A DNA stretch of 64,000 nt from Streptomyces chromofuscus (GTDB lineage: Bacteria; Actinomycetota; Actinomycetes; Streptomycetales; Streptomycetaceae), in the NCBI RefSeq assembly GCF_015160875.1, contig NZ_CP063374.1, positions 5,893,501 through 5,957,500 of the forward strand. Direction: 5' to 3'. This document shows, in pieces, positions 43,493 to 52,676 of the stretch. The stretch's first letter is position 1. Every line of letters begins with the position of its first letter. The translations under genes were made by a program, and so were the position numbers. The notes beneath the pieces were generated by a model. It had not been told where the DNA came from and searched no databases. It worked only from the letters and a program-made list of their open reading frames with translations.

Positions 43493-44334
43493 AAGGGGAA
43501 CGGCGGACTCGCCGCCTCACCGGGAACGGCGGTTCCGCTGCCGGCCCACCCGGTCGACGGCGGGGCGCCTCCAGCAACGAGCACCACTGGCACGACCGGC
43601 AAGCAAGTCGACAACCCGATGCCCCTTCTGCGGCGCCCGCCGCGAGCCCAACCCCCGGGACGCATGTGTTCGTGGGCCCGCAGGATCCTTCGAGTCAGGG
43701 GAATCCGTCGACACACTGTTCCTCCGGCAGAAGACGGCACCCGCTCGTATTCGCGGCCGCCCTCCGGGTCACCGCGGAGGGTGACCCGCTCATACGCAAA
43801 AGCCTTCTCCTTCGCACCCCGCACGGCAAGGCGGGTGAGCGCACGGGAATCCTGCCCAGGCACGGCAGGCACGAGAAGACGGCGGAGGAACCCCAGGAGC
43901 CCCGGGGGGAGGCTGAATCCGGGTCGCCCTGAACGACCGGTGGGGGCGTCCTCCGCAAAAGAACGACCCTGTCAACGGCCACGACGGGAGACATCCGCCG
44001 ATCAGGACACGAAAGCCACGATGACGCCACTGGCCAACTCGTCGGCACCCCGGGCCGCGCCCAGGCCACCGGACGCCGCCCGTGGTGAGCAGGTTCGGCA
44101 GGAAGACCGAGAGAGGCCACCAGAAGCGAGGAGGCCTGGAAGGTGTAGCCGTACATGGGGGGAATCTCTTGCTCGGGAAGCAGGAAGTGCCGACGGCCGA
44201 CCACCGTGAGCACTCTGTACAACCGCGCCCCCCACCGCGGTGAAGACCACCGTCCGGGACACACACGACACACTTCCGGCCCACAGCGCCCCCACAGACC
44301 CAGCCCGCCCGAGGCGGATCGCGTTCGCGTCAGA
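43493..44334. other. Gene-free, apparently decayed stretch
   Basis: About 840 bp with overlapping open frames on both strands but none with consistent protein features. Together with the hydrolase remnant that follows, it looks like decayed coding DNA. Nothing else is recognised. Confidence 0.45.
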
Positions 44335-44433
44335 CGCCTTGCGAGGGCGAACGCTTCAGCCGGCAGGTGCGGGCTCGCCGGGTACGACTGGGGCGGGCGC
44401 GCCGCCCACGTTGCCGCGGCCCTGTGTCCGACT
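44335..44433 (+). pseudogene. Remnant of an alpha/beta hydrolase gene
   Basis: About 33 codons match the nucleophile-elbow region of alpha/beta hydrolases: RLARANASAGRCGLAGYDWG followed by GRAAHVAAALCP. In intact haloacid/epoxide-type relatives this reads LAGYDWGGRAA with Asp as nucleophile. No supporting coding sequence is found before or after in any frame, so it is a fossil. Confidence 0.6.
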
Positions 44434-44501
44434 GGTCGATCAACCGGAACCGGTACGCGAACGCGCGGCTCCGGCAGACGCTCGACGGCTGCTACAACCG
44501 C

Positions 44502-45164
44502 TCAACTGCTCAGCTCCTCCGTGCTGGTTCGGCTGCTACCGCCGCTTCGGCTGATCAGGCGAATCCGGCCTACGCGGCCGACGCCGAGCACGTAACCGGT
44601 GATCAGGAGTGTGCACAGGCACCAACTGGCCACGACGTCCAGTGGCCAGTGGTAGCCGCGGCGGACCAGCCCCAGGCCGACGCCCGCGTTGAGGACGAGG
44701 CAGAGGGTGAGCAGTGCGCGGCGGGAGAGGGGGCCGCGCAGCCGGGGCAGGAGGAGCAGCGCCGCGCAGCCGTAGGCGATGGCCGCGGTCGCCGTATGAC
44801 CGGAGGGGTAGTAGCCGGTGGCCGGGGGGACGACGGGGGTGCCGGGGCGGTCGGTCAGTTCCTTCAGCGGGACGACCAGGGCCGGGAGCAGCGCCATGAG
44901 GACGACGGCGGCGGCACCCGGCAGCCACCAGCGGTCCGCCCCCGCCGCCCGGGCCCGCCAGGCGGCGTACCCCGCGGTCAGGACGAGCACGGGGACGGCG
45001 ACCTGGACGTTCCCCAGGTCGGCGAGGAGCTCGGAGAACCCGTCCGGCCGCACGAGCACACGGCTGACCCGCTCGTCCAGCCGCACCAGCGGCCCGTCGG
45101 CGACGACCTGCCAGGTGATCAGCGCGAAGAGGACGGCGGGCAGGGCGAGCAGCACAGGAAGCAC
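44502..45164 (-). CDS. PAP2-family membrane phosphatase
   Basis: A 220-residue protein with five to six hydrophobic helices and the three PAP2 phosphatase motifs: KELTDRPG (K-x6-RP type), YYPSGHTATAA (SGH) and VRRGYHWPLDVVASW (SR-x5-H-x3-D type). It probably dephosphorylates an isoprenoid pyrophosphate or phosphatidic acid at the membrane. The frame has no earlier start, so the GTG at 45164 is used. Confidence 0.88.
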   Translation of the reverse strand: MLPVLLALPAVLFALITWQVVADGPLVRLDERVSRVLVRPDGFSELLADLGNVQVAVPVLVLTAGYAAWRARAAGADRWWLPGAAAVVLMALLPALVVPLKELTDRPGTPVVPPATGYYPSGHTATAAIAYGCAALLLLPRLRGPLSRRALLTLCLVLNAGVGLGLVRRGYHWPLDVVASWCLCTLLITGYVLGVGRVGRIRLISRSGGSSRTSTEELSS

Positions 45165-45592
45165 GCCGAACAGCTTCGCAGGTGAAGGCGGCCGACGCGG
45201 TCACGGGTGCGGACCACTGACGCCGGAACACGCTGAAGGGCCGACGCAAGGGGGGGTGTGCGCCGGCCCTTCAGGGGCGTACCGCTCCCAGGCGGCCGTC
45301 CGGACCGGAACGTCGCGCGCCCCGGGGGGTCTGGGGCGGGCGACCGTCCGATCGGTGAGGAGACCCGGAGCCGAGGGCCCCGGTGTGTGCGCGAGGGCAC
45401 GACCAGGTCGAAGCTGGGGAGGCCACGGCCTGATGTCACCCGAGGTTCCCCGCGGGTGGGGTGTATCTCTCAACTGAGGAGAACCTACGGCAGGGGCAGC
45501 GGGCGCGACAGGCGGAAACCCGACCCGCCATCCACCTCGCACACGTTCTTCACACGCCCTGCCGTGAGGCCCCCGGATGGAGGGGCGGGCGC
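45165..45592. other. Gene-free stretch between PAP2 and gabT genes
   Basis: It contains the PAP2 promoter and the hairpin at 45233-45274. No coding region is supported; open frames lack protein features. Confidence 0.5.
45233..45274 (-). terminator. Hairpin between gabT and PAP2 genes
   Basis: CTGAAGGGCCG (45233-45243) pairs perfectly with CGGCCCTTCAG (45264-45274). Both neighbours are on the minus strand, so it may end gabT transcripts about 320 bp after the stop or be part of the PAP2 leader. Confidence 0.5.
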
Positions 45593-46927
45593 TCAGATGC
45601 GCGCGAACGCCTGCTCGACGATGTCGAGGCCCTCGTTCAGCAGGTCCTCGCCGATGACCAGCGGCGGCAGGAAGCGCAGCACGTTGCCGTAGGTGCCACA
45701 CGTCAGGACCAGCAGGCCCTCGGCGTGGCAGGCCTTGGCGAGCGCGGCGGTCGCCTCCGGGTTCGGCTCCTTGGTGGCGCGGTCCTTGACCAGCTCGATG
45801 GCGATCATCGCGCCACGGCCGCGGACGTCGCCGATGATGTCGAACTTCTCGGCCATGGCGGTGAGACGGGCCTTCATGACCCCCTCGATGTTCTTCGCCT
45901 TGGCGTTGAGGTCGAGCTCCTTCATCGTCTCGATGGCGCCGAGCGCGCCGGCGCAGGCGACCGGGTTGCCGCCGTAGGTGCCGCCCAGGCCGCCCGCGTG
46001 CGCGGCGTCCATGATCTCGGCGCGACCGGTGACGGCGGCGAGCGGCAGACCGCCCGCGATGCCCTTGGCCGTGGTGATCAGGTCCGGGACGATGCCCTCG
46101 TCCTCGCACGCGAACCACTGACCCGTACGGCAGAACCCGGACTGGATCTCGTCGGCGACGAAGACGATGCCGTTGTCGGAGGCGAACTGGCGGATCGCCG
46201 GGAGGAAGCCCTTGGCCGGCTCGATGAAGCCGCCCTCGCCGAGGACCGGCTCGATGATGATGGCGGCGACGTTGTCCGGGCCGACCTGCTTGGTGATCTG
46301 GTCGATGGCCTGCGCGGCGGCCTCCGGGCCCGCGTTCTCCGGACCGGTCGGCCAGCGGTAGCCGTACGCCACCGGCACCCGGTAGACCTCGGGCGCGAAC
46401 GGACCGAAGCCGTGCTTGTACGGCATGTTCTTGGCGGTCAGCGCCATGGTGAGGTTGGTGCGGCCGTGGTAGCCGTGGTCGAAGACGACGACGGCCTGGC
46501 GCTTGGTGTACGCGCGGGCGATCTTGACGGCGTTCTCGACGGCCTCGGCGCCGGAGTTGAACAGCGCGCTCTTCTTCGCGTGGTCACCCGGGGTCAGCTC
46601 GGCCAGCGCCTCGGCGACCTCGACGTAGCCCTCGTAGGGCGTGACCATGAAACAGGTGTGCGTGAAGTCGGCCAGCTGGGCGCTCGCCCGGCGTACGACG
46701 GCCTCGGCGGACGCGCCCACGGACGTCACGGCGATGCCGGAACCGAAGTCGATGAGCCGGTTGCCGTCGACGTCCTCGATGATCCCGCCACCCGCGCGCG
46801 CGGTGAACACCGGCAGCACGGAGCCCACGCCCTGGGCGACCGCGGCGGTACGACGGGCCTGCAGCTCCTGCGACTTCGGGCCGGGGATGGCGGTGACGAC
46901 GCGGCGCTCCTGCGGGATTGCGGTCAT
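45593..46927 (-). CDS. gabT: 4-aminobutyrate (GABA) aminotransferase
   Basis: A 444-residue class III aminotransferase that converts GABA plus 2-oxoglutarate to succinic semialdehyde plus glutamate. Motifs are FNSGAEAVENAVKIARAYT, VFDHGYHGRTNLTMALT, GIVFVADEIQSGFCRTG and the PLP lysine in LITTAKGIAGGLPLAA. The ATG at 46927 has CAGGAG upstream; a 29-residue extension in frame is rejected. With the aldehyde dehydrogenase at 51156 it would complete the GABA shunt. Confidence 0.93.
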   Translation of the reverse strand: MTAIPQERRVVTAIPGPKSQELQARRTAAVAQGVGSVLPVFTARAGGGIIEDVDGNRLIDFGSGIAVTSVGASAEAVVRRASAQLADFTHTCFMVTPYEGYVEVAEALAELTPGDHAKKSALFNSGAEAVENAVKIARAYTKRQAVVVFDHGYHGRTNLTMALTAKNMPYKHGFGPFAPEVYRVPVAYGYRWPTGPENAGPEAAAQAIDQITKQVGPDNVAAIIIEPVLGEGGFIEPAKGFLPAIRQFASDNGIVFVADEIQSGFCRTGQWFACEDEGIVPDLITTAKGIAGGLPLAAVTGRAEIMDAAHAGGLGGTYGGNPVACAGALGAIETMKELDLNAKAKNIEGVMKARLTAMAEKFDIIGDVRGRGAMIAIELVKDRATKEPNPEATAALAKACHAEGLLVLTCGTYGNVLRFLPPLVIGEDLLNEGLDIVEQAFARI

Positions 46928-47171
46928 GAGGGGCTCCTGGGGTTTTGCGGACGCTTGCGTTTCTTTCCTTTTCTCGCAGGTTAGGACCGGGGCGGGAGGG
47001 TGGGCATGCTCCATGTGGGCGTTGTCGGGGGGGTGGGGTTGTCCGCGTTGGACATAGAGGCGTGGAGGGCCGCTCCGCGTGCCGGGCGGTGCGAGCCGTG
47101 AACTCCCCCTCCAGGGGCATTAGATTGACTCGCTGACGGTGGACGGAACGGCTGCTCAGGGGGCAAGCGCG

Positions 47172-49289
47172 ATGGACAGCGACGGGACGCGGGACGTGCG
47201 GGGTACGCATGCGAATCCTGTACCTCGTCCAGCGGGACCACCCCCGGCGATGCCGCCAAGGCCCTCCGTGCCGCCCCGGCCGGACGGCTCCGCCTTTCTC
47301 GCCTGGCTGCGCACGCCCCGGCCGGAGGCGGCACCGGGCGTGTGGCGGTTCGGGCACCGGCCGCGGCCGGAGGAGGAGCCCGAGGTCGTCCCCGGGCGTC
47401 AGCTGTTCACCGGGGCCCTGATCGCCTTCTTGGTCGGCTGGCTGATCTGGTCGCTACTGTGGAACGGCTATCTCGGCGGCTGGTGGCTGCTCCCGCTGTA
47501 CGCGATGATCCCCGACTCCTGGGCCCAGCCGCACAGCATCGGCGCCGTCGTGGTCGTGTACGCCTACTACGTCGTCGTCGCCCTGATCATCATGGTCGGT
47601 GTGGGACGGCTCGGGCGGTGGAGCGAGATCTGGCGCCGTTACGGCCCGCCCGCCTGGCGCCGCGGCGCCGCCGCGGCCGACGCGCGGCCGCCCGCCCCCG
47701 ACCAGGACCCCGCGGACTGGCCCGCCCTGCGCGCCGCCGGCGCCGCCGGCGCCGCCGACGCCGCCGACCGGCTCGCCGCCGACGCCCGCGCCGGGCTGAT
47801 GCGCGACGTCGACCACGCCCGCATCACCCGCGCCTGGCAGGGCGTGCGCAGCGGCCGGCACAGCGTCGCCACCTTCACCGGCGCGGTTTTGAAGGACGGC
47901 GCCGCCGCCTGTCCGCACCCCTCCGGCGAGCGCGACCTGCCCGCCCGGCTCGCCCGGCACGACCTGCTCACCGGCCAGGTCAGGCTCGGCACCACCGCCG
48001 ACGACCCCCGCAACCCCTATGCCTACCGGGGCACCGGCCTCGCCCTCGGGCCCGAGCTGCTCGGCACCTCGCTCCTCGCCGTCGGCCCGGCGGGCTCCGG
48101 CAAGACCGGCACCGTGGTGCGCCCGCTCGCCGAGTCGCTGTGCCTGCACGCGCTCGCGGGGCGGGCCGCCGTCGTCGTGGTCGGGGCGGCCGGCGCCGGA
48201 CTCGGCCCGGCCGACGCCTACGACGTCGTCGTGCGTATCGCCCACCCGGAGTCCGTCTACGACCTCGACCTGTACGGCGGCACCACCGACCCCGACGAGG
48301 CCGCCGCGATCCTGGCCGAGGCGCTGGTCGGGGACCTCGCCGACCCGCACCCGGGCAGCGACACCCGCCGCTCCACGACGGTGCTGGCCCAGCTCCTCGG
48401 CCCGTTCCGCGCCGTCCACGGCCGCTTCCCCTCCGTACCGGAACTGCGCCGGCTCCTCGATGGCGCGCCGGGCCCGATGAGTGAGCTGCGGGCGGCGCTC
48501 CAGGACGCCGGCCAGGATTCGCTGCTGCGGGAACTCGACGCGCGCGAGCGGCAGATGGGCCACCCGGGCGACGTCGGCGGCGTGCTCGCCGACCGTGTGG
48601 CGCTGCTGGACCGCCCCGCCTTCGCGGGCTTCTTCGACACGTCCGGACAGTCCCGCCCGTTCTCCCTCAAGGCCCTCGACCATCCCGTGCGGGTCCGCAT
48701 CGACCTGCCCGAGCGCGGCCACGCGGACGCCTCCCGCATCCTGGCGCGGCTGGTCCTGGCCCAGTTCACGGCGAGCGTGGCGGTACGGGAGGACCGGTCG
48801 CTGTTCGCCTGCCTGATCCTGGACGACGCGACGGGCGTCGTCACGCCGGAGGCCGTGAGGGGCATCCAGCGGCTGCGGTCGGCGAACGCCGGGGCCGTGC
48901 TGACGCTGCGCACCCTGGACGACGTACCGCGCCCGCTGCGCGGCCCCCTGCTGGGCTCCACCGGATGCCGCATCGCGCTGTCCGGGCTCACCCCGTGGGA
49001 CGGGCAGGACTTCGCCGAGGTGTGGGGCAAGGAGTGGACCGAGACCCGCGACGTCACCGACCGGCAGATCATCGCCGAGACCCCCGCGGGCAAGGCGGTG
49101 CACGTGCTGCGCCGGGCGATCACCGGGAAGGCGCCGACCGCGCGGGCGGTCACCGTCCGGCAGGTCGAGCGGGAGCGGTGGTCCGCGTCCGAGCTGGCGC
49201 ACGCGGTGCCGCCCGGGCATGCCGTGCTGTCGCTCACCGACGTGCAGGGTGAGCACGCGCCCCCGCTCCTGGTGGACCTGCGCGACTGA
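47172..49289 (+). CDS. Membrane-anchored VirD4/TraG-like ATP-binding protein
   Basis: A protein of about 705 residues. The Pro-rich N-terminus is followed by two to three membrane helices (FTGALIAFLVGWLIWSLLW near 85, VVYAYYVVVALIIMVGVG near 125). A cytoplasmic P-loop ATPase region has Walker A VGPAGSGKTGTVVRP near 310 and a Walker B-like CLILDDATG near 555. The layout resembles T4SS coupling/TraM-like ATPases, but the context is chromosomal and conserved in Streptomyces. The ATG at 47172 is chosen; a GTG 33 bp earlier is possible. The function is unknown. It is divergent from gabT. Confidence 0.8.
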   Translation: MDSDGTRDVRGTHANPVPRPAGPPPAMPPRPSVPPRPDGSAFLAWLRTPRPEAAPGVWRFGHRPRPEEEPEVVPGRQLFTGALIAFLVGWLIWSLLWNGYLGGWWLLPLYAMIPDSWAQPHSIGAVVVVYAYYVVVALIIMVGVGRLGRWSEIWRRYGPPAWRRGAAAADARPPAPDQDPADWPALRAAGAAGAADAADRLAADARAGLMRDVDHARITRAWQGVRSGRHSVATFTGAVLKDGAAACPHPSGERDLPARLARHDLLTGQVRLGTTADDPRNPYAYRGTGLALGPELLGTSLLAVGPAGSGKTGTVVRPLAESLCLHALAGRAAVVVVGAAGAGLGPADAYDVVVRIAHPESVYDLDLYGGTTDPDEAAAILAEALVGDLADPHPGSDTRRSTTVLAQLLGPFRAVHGRFPSVPELRRLLDGAPGPMSELRAALQDAGQDSLLRELDARERQMGHPGDVGGVLADRVALLDRPAFAGFFDTSGQSRPFSLKALDHPVRVRIDLPERGHADASRILARLVLAQFTASVAVREDRSLFACLILDDATGVVTPEAVRGIQRLRSANAGAVLTLRTLDDVPRPLRGPLLGSTGCRIALSGLTPWDGQDFAEVWGKEWTETRDVTDRQIIAETPAGKAVHVLRRAITGKAPTARAVTVRQVERERWSASELAHAVPPGHAVLSLTDVQGEHAPPLLVDLRD

Positions 49290-49427
49290 GGATTGCGGGG
49301 TGCCGGGACCGTACGGTGAGGCAGAATCGACACAGGTCGTTCATACGCGGCGGCCAAAAGATCACCACGATCAGCCGAGCTCCACAGACCCGTCGTCGAC
49401 CCGCCAGCCCTCCGACCTGAAGGCCTC

Positions 49428-50996
49428 ATGCCCCCCACGCTCGCCTCCCTCGTCCACCACTCCGCGCTCAAACTCACCGTGCGGGCCGGCGAGGGCCGCC
49501 TGGACGTGCCCGTGCGCTGGGCGCACGTCAGTGAGCTCGCCGACCCCGTGCCGTACATGGAGGGCGGGGAACTGCTGCTGATCACCGCGCTCAAGCTGGA
49601 CGCGGAGGACCCGGGGGCCATGCTGCGCTATGTGAAGCGGCTGGTCGGGGCAGGGGTCGTCGGGCTGGGCTTCGCGGTCGGCGTGAACTACGACGACATC
49701 CCCCAAGCGCTCGTCGACGCCGCCGAACAGGAGGGCCTGCCGCTGCTGGAGGTCCCCCGCCGCACTCCCTTCCTCGCCATCACCAAGGCCGTGTCGGCCG
49801 CCATCGCCGCCGACCAGTACCGGGCGGTGACGGCCGGGTTCGCGGCCCAGCGCGAGCTGACGAACAAGGCGCTCGGCGAGGGCCCCGAGGGGCTGCTCGC
49901 CGTGCTCGCCGGACAGATCGACGGATGGGCGGCGCTCTACGACGCCTCGGGCGCCGTCGTCGCCGCCGCGCCGGAGTGGGCCGGCCGCCGGGCCGCCCGG
50001 CTCACGGCGGACGTGGAGCGGCTGCGGGACCGGCCCGCGCCGGCCAGCTCGGTGGTCGGCGGACCGGAGCACGAGGACCGCGTCGAGCTGCACACCATCG
50101 GCACCGGCCGCCGCCCCCGCGCGGCCCTGGCAGTCGGCACGGCGGCCGCCCTCGGCACCGCCGAGCGGTACGCCCTCCACTCGGCCATCGCCCTGCTCAC
50201 CCTCACCACCGAACGCTCCCGCTCCCTGCAGGCCGCGGAACAGCGGATCGGGGCCGCCGTGTTGCGGATGCTGCTCGCCGGCCAGCCGGACCACGCCCGC
50301 GCCGTCGCCGGCGACCTGTACGGCGGCCTCCTCGACGCGCCCTACCGGATCGTCCTCGCCGAGTGCGCCTCGGGCCACGCGGGCGTCGCCGAGGCGGTGG
50401 AGGCCGCCGCGGCACGCTCCGGGGAGTCGGTGCTGGCCGTGCCCGAGGGGGACGGGGAGCGGCTCGTGGTGCTCGCCGCGGACGGGGGCGCGGTGGTCGC
50501 GGCCTGCGCGGAGTACGCGGCGGCGCGGGAGGCCGTGCGGGCGGGGCAGGAGTCGTCGGCGGGGGAAGCCGACGACCTGGTCGTCGGCCTGTCGGCGCCG
50601 GCCGGCCCGATCGCCGCGGCCGCCGCCTACAAGCAGGCCGAGCAGGCGCTGTCGGTGGCCCGCCGCCGGGGACGAGTGCTGGTCGAGCACGAGCAGCTGG
50701 CGGCGGGGTCCGTCCTCCCGCTGCTCGCCGACGACGCGGTCCGGGCCTTCGCGGACGGCCTGCTGCGCGCGCTGCACGAGCACGACGCCACGGGCCGGGG
50801 CGACCTGGTCGCCTCCCTGCGGGCCTGGCTGTCCCGGCACGGCCAGTGGGACGCCGCCGCCGCCGACCTCGGCGTCCACCGGCACACCCTGCGGTACCGC
50901 ATGCGGCGCGTGGAGGAGATCCTCGGACGCTCGCTGGACGATCCGGACGTACGGATGGAGCTGTGGCTGGCGCTGAAGGCGACGTCGACGGAGTGA
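49428..50996 (+). CDS. PucR-family transcriptional regulator
   Basis: A 522-residue regulator. The N-terminal PucR domain (LVHHSALKLTVRAGEGRLDV, then WAHVSELADPVPYMEGGELL) is followed by a central GGDEF-like CdaR region and a C-terminal PucR helix-turn-helix (AAADLGVHRHTLRYRMRRVE). Close relatives control purine or GABA catabolism. It sits 159 bp upstream of the gabD-like dehydrogenase, which it may activate in response to GABA or a semialdehyde. Confidence 0.9.
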   Translation: MPPTLASLVHHSALKLTVRAGEGRLDVPVRWAHVSELADPVPYMEGGELLLITALKLDAEDPGAMLRYVKRLVGAGVVGLGFAVGVNYDDIPQALVDAAEQEGLPLLEVPRRTPFLAITKAVSAAIAADQYRAVTAGFAAQRELTNKALGEGPEGLLAVLAGQIDGWAALYDASGAVVAAAPEWAGRRAARLTADVERLRDRPAPASSVVGGPEHEDRVELHTIGTGRRPRAALAVGTAAALGTAERYALHSAIALLTLTTERSRSLQAAEQRIGAAVLRMLLAGQPDHARAVAGDLYGGLLDAPYRIVLAECASGHAGVAEAVEAAAARSGESVLAVPEGDGERLVVLAADGGAVVAACAEYAAAREAVRAGQESSAGEADDLVVGLSAPAGPIAAAAAYKQAEQALSVARRRGRVLVEHEQLAAGSVLPLLADDAVRAFADGLLRALHEHDATGRGDLVASLRAWLSRHGQWDAAAADLGVHRHTLRYRMRRVEEILGRSLDDPDVRMELWLALKATSTE

Positions 50997-51155
50997 CCGG
51001 TGCCCCGCGCCTGGCGCCCGAGGAGGCCAAAGCGTCGTAGCCCGGCCCGCCACTGCTACGAATCGGACAACCGCACCCCGCGCCCCCCACCCCTACCGTT
51101 GACCGGGAAATCCGTACTCCAAGGACACCTCAACGCGGAAGGGGCCGGGACTTAT

Positions 51156-52601
51156 ATGACCTCCACCCACGCCTTCTGGCTCGCCGGCCGTCAGGCCACC
51201 GGTCAGGACACCTTCGACGTCACCTCCCCGTGGGACGGCCGGCTCGTCGGCCAGGTCAGCGTGCCCACCGACGCCCAGGTCGAGGAAGCCGTGACCGCCG
51301 CGTACGCGGTGCGCGACGAGTTCGCCGCCACCCCGGCCCACGTCCGCGCCGCCGCCCTCGACCACGTCGGCCGGCGGCTGGTGGAGCGCACCGAGGAGAT
51401 CGCCCAGCTGATCTCCGCCGAGAACGGCAAGCCGATCAAGTGGGCGCGCGGCGAGGTCGGCCGCGCGGTGTCCGTGTTCCGGTTCGCCGCCGAGGAGGCC
51501 CGCCGCTTCAACGGCGGCGAGGCCCAGCGCCTCGACACCGACGCCGGCGGCCAGGGCCGGCTGGCCTTCACCCGCCGCTTTCCCAAGGGCGTCGTCCTGG
51601 GTATCGCGCCGTTCAACTTCCCGCTGAACCTGTGCGCCCACAAGGTCGCCCCGGCCATCGCCGCCGGTGCGCCGATCGTGCTCAAGCCGGCCCCGTCGAC
51701 CCCGTTGTCCGGGCTGATCCTCGGTGAGCTGCTGGCCGAGACCGAACTGCCCGCCGGTTCCTGGAGCATCCTGCCGGTCCCGAACGACCGCATGCCCGCA
51801 CTGGTCCAGGACGAGCGGCTGCCGGTGATCTCCTTCACCGGGTCCGAGAAGGTCGGTTACGCGATCATGGACTCGGTACCGCGCAAACACTGCACCCTGG
51901 AGCTCGGCGGCAACGGCGCGGCCGTCGTCCTCGCCGACTGGGCGAGCGACGAGGACCTGGACCTGGCCGCGAACCGCATCGCGACCTTCTCCAACGGCCA
52001 GGGCGGCCAGTCCTGCATCTCCGTGCAGCGCGTGATCGCCGATGCCTCCGTGTACGACCGGCTGCTGCCGCGCATCGTCGCCGCCGTCGAGGCCCAGGTC
52101 ACCGGCGACCCGAGCGACGATGCCACCGACGTCGGCCCGTTGGTCAGCGAGGACGCTGCCAAGCGCGTGGAGTCCTGGGTCGACGAGGCGGTCCGGGCGG
52201 GCGCCCAGCTGCTCGCCGGCGGCAAGCGGGACGGCGCCTCGTACGCGCCGACCGTCCTCACCGGCGTGCCGGCCGACGCCACGATCGCCTGCGAGGAGGT
52301 CTTCGGTCCGGTCCTGACCGTGCAGAAGGTCGACGGCGAGGCCGAGGCATTCGCCGCCGTCAACAACTCCAAGTACGGCCTCCAGGCGGGCGTGTTCACC
52401 CACGACCTCCAGGTCGCCTTCCGCGCCCACCGCGCGCTGGAGGTCGGCGGTGTGGTCGTCGGTGACGTGCCCTCCTACCGCGCCGACCAGATGCCGTACG
52501 GCGGCGTCAAGCAGTCGGGCGTGGGCCGCGAGGGCGTCCGCTTCGCGATGGACGACTACACCTACGAGCGCGTCATGGTCCTCACCGGCCTGGCCCTCTG
52601 A
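51156..52601 (+). CDS. Aldehyde dehydrogenase, succinic-semialdehyde type
   Basis: A 481-residue aldehyde dehydrogenase with catalytic Cys287 in GQGGQSCISVQRV, the base region CTLELGGNGAAVVLAD and the cofactor segment IAPFNFPLNLCAHKVAPAIA. The neighbouring gabT and PucR genes suggest oxidation of succinic semialdehyde to succinate, but the sequence is also like phosphonoacetaldehyde or glyceraldehyde-type dehydrogenases. The ATG at 51156 (MTSTHAFWLAGRQ) is preferred over the longer open frame. A strong terminator follows. Confidence 0.88.
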   Translation: MTSTHAFWLAGRQATGQDTFDVTSPWDGRLVGQVSVPTDAQVEEAVTAAYAVRDEFAATPAHVRAAALDHVGRRLVERTEEIAQLISAENGKPIKWARGEVGRAVSVFRFAAEEARRFNGGEAQRLDTDAGGQGRLAFTRRFPKGVVLGIAPFNFPLNLCAHKVAPAIAAGAPIVLKPAPSTPLSGLILGELLAETELPAGSWSILPVPNDRMPALVQDERLPVISFTGSEKVGYAIMDSVPRKHCTLELGGNGAAVVLADWASDEDLDLAANRIATFSNGQGGQSCISVQRVIADASVYDRLLPRIVAAVEAQVTGDPSDDATDVGPLVSEDAAKRVESWVDEAVRAGAQLLAGGKRDGASYAPTVLTGVPADATIACEEVFGPVLTVQKVDGEAEAFAAVNNSKYGLQAGVFTHDLQVAFRAHRALEVGGVVVGDVPSYRADQMPYGGVKQSGVGREGVRFAMDDYTYERVMVLTGLAL

Positions 52602-52628
52602 CCCGTCCTCGGCGACACGCGTCACAAC

Positions 52629-52669
52629 CCAACGGCCGGAGCCCACTGCGCGGGGGCTCCGGCCGTTGG
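52629..52669 (+). terminator. Terminator after the dehydrogenase gene
   Basis: A perfect 16-bp stem (52629-52644 with 52654-52669) around a 9-nt loop, 27 bp after the stop. It marks the right border of the core region before the accessory island. Confidence 0.85.
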
Positions 52670-52676
52670 TCTGTAC

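Noticed and set aside
39940..43872. A 1310-codon open frame on the minus strand opposite the subtilisin gene
   Set aside because: It is antisense to a protein with signal peptide, catalytic triad and repeats. The minus frame has Val/Gly/Asp/Arg-rich low-complexity translation typical of GC-rich shadow frames.
43619..44209. A 196-codon plus-strand ORF after the subtilisin gene
   Set aside because: Arg/Pro/Ser-rich, no domain, no ribosome-binding site, and competing frames are equally open.
47172..49289. Conjugation module on an integrated plasmid
   Set aside because: Only the VirD4-like ATPase is present; no relaxase, integrase, rep or spread genes surround it, and the neighbours are core metabolic genes.
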